Assembly (NCBI GenBank): GCA_946497265.1
Contig: CAMMKL010000032.1
Location: forward strand, 1-12,985
Origin: an uncultured Clostridia bacterium
GTDB lineage: Bacteria > Bacillota > Clostridia > Oscillospirales > Acutalibacteraceae
DNA length: 12,985 nt
Reading direction: 5' to 3'
Shown here: positions 8,201-12,985 of the stretch, in pieces
Position numbering within the stretch: the stretch's first letter is position 1
Layout: each line of letters starts with the position of its first letter
The notes under the pieces: model-generated
Database searches by the model: none
The model's input: the letters and a program-made list of their open reading frames with translations, nothing else
Told to the model about the DNA's origin: nothing
Position numbers and translations under genes: made by a program

Positions 8201-9083
8201 CTGCGATTTCCGGCTTAACATAGCTTTCGTCTGCGGGAAGTGTCACCGTTTGGCGGAACTTCGCACTGGAAAGGCTCAGTTCAAAGGTTGTTTCCGTCTC
8301 TACATCACGCGCCACGCTCGGATGGGTGATGGTCGCGGTACGGGTCTCTTCGTCATACGTAAGCGTACAATCCAGCCGCTGCGCGCTTTCCTCTCCCGTT
8401 TGATAGGTCAGGGTGACGTCTTCTTCTGTTGGCGGCGTCTGCCGGCTCTCCGGGTAGGTTACGGTGATGGTCGTCGGGTCGGTACGGGTGGCAGAAACCG
8501 GAGCTCCTACCTCTTCAATGGAAAAATCATCTACATAGACATTTCCATCCGTCGCCAGATCATTGCTGGCACGCACCACGCCAACATTTGCAAACGTTGT
8601 GTCCGCCTGCGTTGTAAAGCGGTTTGTATACTGATAATAGGCTCCAAAGCAATTGGAATCGGTATCCAACAGCATCTTGGGTTCCCCGCCGTTTAAGAAA
8701 GCGCGTACGCGCGCCCCTTTGCCGTCTTCCGCTTTTACCCAAACCTTCAGCTCATATTCTGTGTTGGGTTTTAATTCCACGCGTTGGTCAACCGCGCTTC
8801 CGGCGGCAGGCAGCAAAACGGCATTTGATCCGGAATGGGCCGTTTCTTCACCGAACACCGTCTTCGCGCCTCCGAAGAGATACCATTTTCCCGCAGCGAT
8901 TGCATCCGTATTGAAATTGTCTTCCCCGTCAAAGGTTATGTTCGTCAACATACCCGAGTCCACTTTTTCAAACGGCGCCGGATACTCCGTCTCTGCGGCC
9001 GACACGGCCGGAAGCTGACTTACAAGCATCGCACAGCCCAATAGTCCAGCAAGCGCCCTGCGCAGGGATTTTTTAACAGACAT
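5226..9083 (-). CDS. LPXTG cell-wall-anchored beta-helix protein with carbohydrate-binding-like, Ig-like and FIVAR-like modules
   Basis: This 1285-residue exported protein is probably attached to peptidoglycan by sortase. Domains in order: signal peptide (1-29, cleavage near VSA-A); a jelly-roll carbohydrate-binding-like module (about 44-192, ending VDDFSIEE); two Ig-like beta modules (about 195-290 and 292-384); and a right-handed parallel beta-helix from G386 (FYLDATGGNDNNDGTSPETAW) to about 955. The helix ends in the DPLF and SPAIDAG (918-924) signature common to such proteins. Four helical repeats of about 70 residues follow (starting near 961, 1033, 1104 and 1173), three of them opening with DK, and resembling FIVAR modules of glycan-active surface proteins. 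LPTTGD (1254-1259), a hydrophobic segment and KRKSR close the protein. AAGGAG (9093-9098) lies 9 nt before the ATG. Beta-helices of this kind include polysaccharide lyases and hydrolases, but no catalytic residues can be assigned, so a glycan-binding or glycan-degrading role is inferred. No sortase gene is in the window. Confidence 0.92.
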   Translation of the reverse strand: MSVKKSLRRALAGLLGCAMLVSQLPAVSAAETEYPAPFEKVDSGMLTNITFDGEDNFNTDAIAAGKWYLFGGAKTVFGEETAHSGSNAVLLPAAGSAVDQRVELKPNTEYELKVWVKAEDGKGARVRAFLNGGEPKMLLDTDSNCFGAYYQYTNRFTTQADTTFANVGVVRASNDLATDGNVYVDDFSIEEVGAPVSATRTDPTTITVTYPESRQTPPTEEDVTLTYQTGEESAQRLDCTLTYDEETRTATITHPSVARDVETETTFELSLSSAKFRQTVTLPADESYVKPEIAEIRDLKNGSATIVLVQKPAVDLTTASVTIAYQDYDGNDAQAAVNKVEKVDDVTYRVEFGLIPAREQDKTYTLRFTVGESTAEGQLTVVTTAGKTFYLDATGGNDNNDGTSPETAWQSIEKVNSTTFLPGSQILLKCGETWTGMLWPKGSGAEGSPIILSSYGTGDLPRILMDEDANMTEDLMRVATPMYGRRVNQTFYLHNQSYWEISNIEFANPGFDEDNHVDPSREMERGMYITAEDVGQIDHIYINNVYIHGFQGNDKGNIGKESGGIIFFVNTSFEASERRPTWFNDVRITNCTIEDVGRSGFFLLSPWKTREMTENGQWGGRWSVVNSAGEGSLGEFTPSTNIYIGSNIIRRIDGDGIILQCMDGVVTEYNLVDEPCYDTAAAAGIFPYLVSNAVIQYNEVSRAYLANDAQGIEVDALNENVAVKYNYSHQNVGGFVQFCTPANLPSFDSYYCYNISQGDAGFYALLYTRPGSINCSVFNNTVYYNPEDAVDFVPEYDRFFESQSGQYQSVAIYNNIFYRAGEPYAFRDSEVNQFNNTKSLAEDSVVAEGDGNCFGNNLFYNFDSSGINKDSAFYQDNLWDMDPLFQAPGTMGDGNAEALVAGNIADAWDLSAYELQQDSPAIDAGRPIPALYAQIPDMMGNEVDAASPDLGAIQTTSAPVNKSTLEYVLGLANAHVENGDVDQLVPSAQEAFYAVLNEATDIYEDENATQEQVDQAWKDLLLAIQGLGFVQGDKTELIQLIAQMDAVDLDSYEDGAEKEAFQKALEEAKLVAQDPDAMASDISQAMDTLQAAFDNLVPLPEAGDKSELGKIIAEAEGYDLDQYVDDQNKDNFRTVLEKAKDMYDNNDTATQDEIDAMCSELLDAMVALRLRADKGNLEEWLEKLQGLELSQYSAESAAFAREAIANAQALMAQDLGKDQNALIEATVAQLQEAYGKLQAEVPGTEDPGTSDPNLPTTGDSMPLTALSVLGVAAVGALLLLKRKSR

Positions 9084-9191
9084 TTTTTAACACTCCTTTT
9101 CTGCTTATTATGGTTTTGATTACTCTAACTCTAGTGAATTATCTGTTCTAGATCCCCCTTTCTATAAAAGCAGTGAACTATGCGTGCTATA

Positions 9192-9230
9192 CATAAATAA
9201 ATTTCTTTTATAATTAAAAATTTATTTATG
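9192..9230. repeat. AT-rich 13-bp perfect inverted repeat upstream of the surface-protein gene
   Basis: CATAAATAAATTT (9192-9204) and its exact reverse complement (9218-9230) flank a 13-bp AT-rich centre, about 110-150 bp upstream of the surface-protein ATG. Neither side has a typical T-run after a GC-rich stem, so it is not an obvious terminator; an operator or a leader hairpin is possible. The rest of 9084-9390 is strongly AT-rich compared with its surroundings. It holds no gene that I can support and no promoter with both boxes well placed. Confidence 0.55.
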
Positions 9231-9390
9231 CAGTTTTCATATTTAAAGTACCACACGGTATCATATTTGTAAATCTAAAAACACGAACAATTTACAATTT
9301 TACGAAGGATATCAATAAAATTTTATGGAAATTATTTTCCAAATTATCTCTTAATGCTGTCAAAAAACTATTCAACCCTTTCAGGAAAGC

Positions 9391-9435
9391 AAAAAATTCC
9401 ACCCATACAGATGCTCTACTGTACTGGTGGAATTT
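9391..9435 (-). terminator. Intrinsic terminator of the Eis-like acetyltransferase gene
   Basis: On the minus strand a 10-bp stem (9426-9435 with 9394-9403), a 2x2 internal loop and a 5-bp inner stem (9419-9423 with 9406-9410) close an 8-nt loop. A run of six T follows. It starts 19 nt after the stop codon at 9454 and separates this gene from the surface-protein gene downstream. Confidence 0.88.
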
Positions 9436-9453
9436 AACTTTTACTACCTAATA

Positions 9454-10587
9454 TTACACGTTATCCTGTTGTGGAAAACAAATCGGGATAGGCAGCCAGC
9501 TTCGTATCATTGGATTCTCACTAGTACGATGCAGCAGACTGGACTCCGGGGCAAATAAGGTACGCATCATATCCAGAGGGGGCAAAGAAAGAGCCGCTTC
9601 CTTATCTTTTTCTTCCGCCACGGTTACAGTTTGGTCCCTAACACAAATCTCATACCGGCCTACGCCCTGCACCTCAATCACCAGGCTCCCCTGTTGAAGC
9701 TTGAACACGCCGGCCTTCAGGCCAAGGAAGGCTTTGATCACACGAGGATAATCAAACACCTGGAAACTGGGGCCGGAAAACAGATGGAATCCCTCTGCTA
9801 CCTTCATAAACTCCCCGGCCATTTTGGTTTTATAATACGGCACGGAAAACGTGAGTTCCCTTTTTTCTTTTTCCAACAACTTCATCACGGCCGGCAAGGT
9901 CATTTCTTCGTCTGCCAGCACCAACTCCTGGATCAAACCTTCATTGTTTACACAGCAATAGCCGGCAAAGCCCGCTTCCTTCAGAAGGACATATACGCGG
10001 GCGTTCCAGCTTTGGGCAATCTCCAAAAAGCGTTCTTCTCTACGCCGGGCATGCAGAGGCTGGCGGTCGTGCAGAGCAGCGCAGGCCGCGAGGTACTCCA
10101 TATTTTCAGCAAGCGGAAGCAGGGTGATGCCGTCAGTAGAAATTGCCCTGCAATGGCGGCGGTTTTCCGGGATCATAGTGAATTGTACAACCGTGCCGCA
10201 ACGAGCAAACCCGAAACGCTCATACCGCTGCCGGTTTCCGCTTAGTACCATCAAAGCAGCCCCATGTTCCTTTGCCTCCCGCACGGCTAATGGCATCAGC
10301 CTGCTCATATAACCTTTTCCCCGATCATACGGGTGGGCAGAAACCGTTCCGATGCCCCGCATCGCAAGCTCTTCCCCATTCACATGCAGCGTTATGGGAA
10401 AAGATCCTACCATCGCACGCACCCGTTGGTTCTCCTCTATGATATAATGGCACCGGGCTGTTTCCGGGTGATGATCATAAAGCTTAGGGAGCAGCGCTTT
10501 GAAATCCTCCCGAAACACCATGTTCCCAAAATCAATCAGCTCATCGTATTGCTCCGCTCTGCCCTTGCCAATTTGATAATCTTCCAT
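9454..10587 (-). CDS. Eis-like GNAT family N-acetyltransferase
   Basis: This is a 377-residue cytoplasmic acetyl-CoA-dependent N-acetyltransferase of the Eis/COG4552 type: two GNAT-like domains followed by a C-terminal SCP2-like domain. The first GNAT domain shows the acetyl-CoA loop GIGTVSAHPYDRGKGYMSRLM (78-98) and LSGNRQRYERFGFARCG (115-131). The RFGF motif with its preceding tyrosine is typical of Eis proteins, where a tyrosine here acts as general acid. A second GNAT-like region spans roughly 150-270 and the SCP2-like tail is about 280-377. Length matches the family (about 400). AAAGGA lies 7 nt before the ATG. Known members acetylate aminoglycosides or protein and polyamine amines; which applies here cannot be read from sequence. 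A terminator upstream (10611-10632) and one downstream suggest a single-gene unit, but no clear promoter was found in the 85-nt gap. Confidence 0.9.
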   Translation of the reverse strand: MEDYQIGKGRAEQYDELIDFGNMVFREDFKALLPKLYDHHPETARCHYIIEENQRVRAMVGSFPITLHVNGEELAMRGIGTVSAHPYDRGKGYMSRLMPLAVREAKEHGAALMVLSGNRQRYERFGFARCGTVVQFTMIPENRRHCRAISTDGITLLPLAENMEYLAACAALHDRQPLHARRREERFLEIAQSWNARVYVLLKEAGFAGYCCVNNEGLIQELVLADEEMTLPAVMKLLEKEKRELTFSVPYYKTKMAGEFMKVAEGFHLFSGPSFQVFDYPRVIKAFLGLKAGVFKLQQGSLVIEVQGVGRYEICVRDQTVTVAEEKDKEAALSLPPLDMMRTLFAPESSLLHRTSENPMIRSWLPIPICFPQQDNV

Positions 10588-10600
10588 ACTTTCATCCTTT

Positions 10601-10632
10601 CCAAAAGACAGCCCCTGCTTTTCAACAGGGGC
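10601..10632 (-). terminator. Intrinsic terminator after the substrate-binding lipoprotein gene
   Basis: On the minus strand GCCCCTG and CAGGGGC (10626-10632 with 10611-10617) close an 8-nt loop and lead into TGTCTTTT. Flanking AGACAG/CTGTCT sequences could lengthen the stem across a bulge. It lies about 40 nt after the stop at 10673, just before the acetyltransferase start, so some read-through into that gene is possible. Confidence 0.75.
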
Positions 10633-10672
10633 CCATTTTTCTGTCTGTGTATGATTCCTATATGACCAGCCA

Positions 10673-11989
10673 TTATTCTCTTACAGGCGCATCGCTTGCA
10701 AAAAGCCTGTTAAGAGTTTCATCGTCTACCGTTTCGCTGTCAATGGATTTCTGTTCGTTTAAGATCTTTAACCGCCATTTAAAATCCTCAATCCCGCGTT
10801 TGGTATCGTCGTCATAGGTACCGCTGGGCGGATTTTTATAATAAAAGCCCAACTCCCGCATACGGTTTTGAAGCGTCACGATGGCGTCGCCACTGTCCCC
10901 ATAGCGCAACACTGTCCCGGCCGGGAAGGGATTGCCGCTTGCCATTGAAGAAGCCTCGGAAGACGACGGGGCGGGCGGTTCGGAAGAAGCCGGGGCAGAG
11001 GATTCCGGTTCCGAAGCGCTTGGTTCGGAAGAAACCGCGGGTTCTGAGGACGTCTCTGAAGTAGGTTCCTCCATCGTGCTGACCAGTTCGGGGTACATGT
11101 TTCCCGCCATAAAGCTCACGGCGTCCCACATACTTCTGCCCTGCCATTCCATTAGGGAAGGATCCATCTCAAAGACTCGCCCGTTCTGTACGGCAGCCAG
11201 ATTTTTATATTCCTCGCTGCTTTCCAATTGTTCCTTTACGCCGGGCTTGCAAAAGATGTAGGTGGGATTCCCCAGCCGCAAAACGTTTTCTTCCATCTTT
11301 CCTTGCGTAGAAGACGCCGCAATATTGACCGCGCCCGCGTATTCCAGCAGGGAATTCGCAAGCTGGTCCCCGGTCACGGCGCTTCCGTCCAAATCATACA
11401 GATAGCAGGCCGTCACCAAAATATCGCTTTGGGGGATTTCCCGTTGTATGGTATCCAAAATTTCAAACAGGTTATCGACCGACTTTTGTGCTTTTTCATA
11501 TCCGGTCTTTCCTCCGCGCAATACGGAACCCAGCTGGACATAAAGCTTTTCCAGCTGTTCGCGGTTATTGGCCGGTTGCAAAACCAACACCTTTATCCCC
11601 GCGTCGCTTAGCGCTTGGGCCTGGTCTTCCGGTAATGGGGAATCCGCCAATACCAGCTCCGGGGTAAGCGCCTTGACGGCCTCCAGATCCAATCCCGCGG
11701 CGCTGCCCACGTTCGGCAACACCTGCAGGTCTTCCTGGGTACACTCTTCGGTTTTGCCCACCAGGCAGACTTCCATTTTCATATTGAGCACCACGTCGGC
11801 CAGCGAAGGCGATAAGGCAACCACACGTTCAGGCTGCTGATCAAATTGCAAGCTCCCTAAGACAAGGGGGTAATCCTTGCCGGCTGGGCCGTCGCTCGCC
11901 GTGATATCCACCGGTTGGGAAGCGCACCCCCCAACCAGGGCAAGCATCATAAGCAACGCAGCGGCAAGCGCCGCCATCTTTTTTTTCAA
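10673..11989 (-). CDS. Lipoprotein: cobalamin/siderophore-type substrate-binding domain fused to a peptidoglycan-binding domain
   Basis: The 438-residue protein has a lipoprotein signal peptide with lipobox LVGGC (lipidated C22). A substrate-binding domain of the BtuF/FepB type (Peripla_BP_2) spans about 52-303: PERVVALSPSLADVVLNM, GLDLEAVKALTPELVLAD, then GNPTYIFCKPG and NGRVFEMD. A Ser/Glu/Pro-rich linker (305-352) leads to a peptidoglycan-binding-like domain (about 358-432, LRYGDSGDAIVTLQNRMRELGFY). Normal substrate-binding lipoproteins of this class end after the first domain, so the wall-binding tail is an addition. It would tether the outer end to peptidoglycan. The start is TTG at 11987-11989, chosen because AAAGGAG lies 8 nt upstream and the frame gives MKKKM and a signal peptide. 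The gene begins 21 nt after the DUF815 ATPase stop, so they are probably co-transcribed. No ABC permease or ATPase is in the window. The ligand is unknown. Confidence 0.88.
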   Translation of the reverse strand: MKKKMAALAAALLMMLALVGGCASQPVDITASDGPAGKDYPLVLGSLQFDQQPERVVALSPSLADVVLNMKMEVCLVGKTEECTQEDLQVLPNVGSAAGLDLEAVKALTPELVLADSPLPEDQAQALSDAGIKVLVLQPANNREQLEKLYVQLGSVLRGGKTGYEKAQKSVDNLFEILDTIQREIPQSDILVTACYLYDLDGSAVTGDQLANSLLEYAGAVNIAASSTQGKMEENVLRLGNPTYIFCKPGVKEQLESSEEYKNLAAVQNGRVFEMDPSLMEWQGRSMWDAVSFMAGNMYPELVSTMEEPTSETSSEPAVSSEPSASEPESSAPASSEPPAPSSSEASSMASGNPFPAGTVLRYGDSGDAIVTLQNRMRELGFYYKNPPSGTYDDDTKRGIEDFKWRLKILNEQKSIDSETVDDETLNRLFASDAPVRE

Positions 11990-11997
11990 ACCGCATA

Positions 11998-12004
11998 CTC
12001 CTTT
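11998..12004 (-). promoter_or_regulatory. Ribosome binding site that decides a TTG start
   Basis: AAAGGAG lies 8 nt before TTG (11987-11989). The nearby ATG at 11994-11996 is only 1 nt from the site and opens a different frame with no recognisable protein. The in-frame ATG at 11975-11977 (M5) would be 20 nt away. TTG is therefore the best start for the lipoprotein gene. Confidence 0.75.
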
Positions 12005-12010
12005 CCAAAT

Positions 12011-12985
12011 TTACAGGGACATCCCGCGTTTTAACCGGGATTCCACCATAGCTATGTATTGCTTTGCGCAGCGCGGCGAACGCCCGCCCCGTTCCAACGC
12101 CCATCGTTCTGCGCCGAGCTCTAGCTCTGCACTGTTGGCCTTTAGGCCCCGTTCTTCCGCAAGCGCCTGCACAATATCCAGATAGTCGGCTTTACCGGGC
12201 ACGGTAAAATTGACCGAAAGGCCAAACCGGTCGGCCAGAGATAGGCTTTCCTGGATGGTATCCCCACGGTGGATTTCGTCGCCCTCCCGGTCGGAAAAAG
12301 TCTCCCGCAGCAAATGGCGCCGGTTGGAGGTCGCATAAATCAGGGCATTCTCCGGCCGGGCTGAAAGACCGCCCTCCAGCACCGCTTTTAAAGCGGCGAA
12401 CGTATCGTCTTGCCTGGAAAAAGAAAGATCGTCGATAAAAATCACAAACCGTAACGGCACCCCGGCAATCTGTTCCACCAGTTTGGGAAATTCCAATAAG
12501 GATTCCTTCGGCATTTCTACCATACGAAGGCCCCGCGGATAAAATTCGTTTAAAATCGCCTTGACTGTAGAAGATTTCCCCGTACCGCGGTCGCCGTACA
12601 GCAAGCAATTGTTGCAGGTAAGCCCCTCCATAAAGGCCAGCGTGTTGTCTATCACCAAGCCGCGGGGCAGTTCGTATCCCTTTAGTTCCGCAAGGCGAAT
12701 GGGGTCGGGGTAAACTACCGGCTGGATTCCTCCGTCCCGCCATACAAAAGCGCGGTAACGGGCATACATCCCGCAGCCATGTCCGCGGTAATACAAAGCC
12801 ATTTTGTCAAAGCATTCCTCCGCGTTCCCTTGCATCTGTGCGATTGCCCGGCCGGTTGCCCAACGGGGCAAGGCTTGCGCCACATTTCCCAGGCCGTCGT
12901 TGTGGGCATACGCTGCCAGCAACGTTTCCGGCGTGAGGCTGGAAACGTTTAAGATCGTGTCGATATCCCGATTGGCCGCGTAGCG
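12011..12985 (-). CDS. DUF815-family AAA ATPase, 5' end cut by window edge
   Basis: The visible 324 residues match predicted ATPases of the DUF815/COG2607 family: a P-loop GDRGTGKSS (12569-12595), a Walker B region RFVIFIDDLSFSRQDD (around 12408-12455), and YATSNRRHLLRETFSDREGDE with ADRFGLSVNF, which look like the sensor 1 and arginine-rich parts of an AAA module. The N-terminal segment (AAYAHNDGLGNVAQALPRWATG) fits the family's helical N-domain. The frame is open to the last base, so the true start is outside the window. A TTG at 12920-12922 is probably an internal leucine codon. The family has no settled function. The stop lies 21 nt before the TTG start of the wall-binding lipoprotein gene, pointing to an operon of which only the end is seen. 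Confidence 0.9.
   Translation of the reverse strand, partial: RYAANRDIDTILNVSSLTPETLLAAYAHNDGLGNVAQALPRWATGRAIAQMQGNAEECFDKMALYYRGHGCGMYARYRAFVWRDGGIQPVVYPDPIRLAELKGYELPRGLVIDNTLAFMEGLTCNNCLLYGDRGTGKSSTVKAILNEFYPRGLRMVEMPKESLLEFPKLVEQIAGVPLRFVIFIDDLSFSRQDDTFAALKAVLEGGLSARPENALIYATSNRRHLLRETFSDREGDEIHRGDTIQESLSLADRFGLSVNFTVPGKADYLDIVQALAEERGLKANSAELELGAERWALERGGRSPRCAKQYIAMVESRLKRGMSL

Noticed and set aside
6675..8696. 673-codon open frame on the plus strand, antisense to the surface-protein gene
   Set aside because: It lies fully inside a well-supported gene with clear domains, has no recognisable motif or ribosome site, and such long mirror frames are common opposite GC-biased coding sequence.
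9355..9438. 27-codon plus-strand ORF running through the terminator at 9391-9435
   Set aside because: No ribosome site, and the sequence is explained by the hairpin and T-run of the acetyltransferase terminator.
11841..12104. 87-codon minus-strand frame overlapping the ATPase end and the lipoprotein start
   Set aside because: Out of frame with both genes, with no motifs. The only ATG near the ribosome site is 1 nt from it, while the TTG start gives a proper signal peptide.
12920..12922. TTG as the start of the DUF815 ATPase gene
   Set aside because: The frame stays open to the window edge with plausible helical sequence, no ribosome site precedes the TTG, and the family is longer at its N-terminus.

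Overview
The window looks like chromosomal DNA from a Gram-positive member of the Bacillota, most likely class Clostridia and perhaps related to the Oscillospiraceae. The signs are an LPXTG-anchored surface protein with FIVAR-type repeats, lipoprotein signal peptides, strong AGGAG-type ribosome binding sites, a TTG start, a bacterial class A RNase P RNA and a moderately GC-rich coding style. No tRNA, CRISPR array, insertion sequence or phage gene was seen.

Layout, left to right. (1) 1-567, minus: the N-terminal part of murD (peptidoglycan precursor ligase), cut by the left edge, with a good promoter at 729-757 and a roughly 155-nt leader. (2) 892-1322, plus: rnpB, divergent from murD, with a near-consensus promoter and a strong intrinsic terminator. 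(3) 1441-4099, plus: a single-gene unit with its own promoter, encoding an unusual two-domain fusion. An N-terminal xylose-isomerase-like TIM barrel (sugar-phosphate isomerase/epimerase family) with an intact metal-site pattern is joined to a complete acyl-CoA synthetase. (4) 4121-4238: two hairpins between convergent genes, the second a likely bidirectional terminator. (5) 4304-5143, minus: a SurA/PrsA-like lipoprotein gene broken by one in-frame TAA. (6) 5226-9083, minus: a 1285-residue cell-wall-anchored protein with a carbohydrate-binding-like module, two Ig-like modules, a right-handed beta-helix, four FIVAR-like repeats and LPTTG. Upstream is a 370-bp AT-rich region with inverted repeats. 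(7) 9454-10587, minus: an Eis-like N-acetyltransferase with its own terminator. (8) 10673-11989, minus: a lipoprotein joining a cobalamin/siderophore-type substrate-binding domain to a peptidoglycan-binding domain. It lies 21 nt downstream of (9) 12011-12985, minus: a DUF815-family AAA ATPase cut by the right edge. Genes 8 and 9 look like one operon.

The right two thirds is rich in cell-surface functions: an anchored glycan-interacting protein, a foldase-like lipoprotein and a wall-binding substrate-binding lipoprotein. The most unusual items are the TIM-barrel/acyl-CoA-synthetase fusion and the substrate-binding/peptidoglycan-binding fusion. No complete new defence or mobile system is visible.
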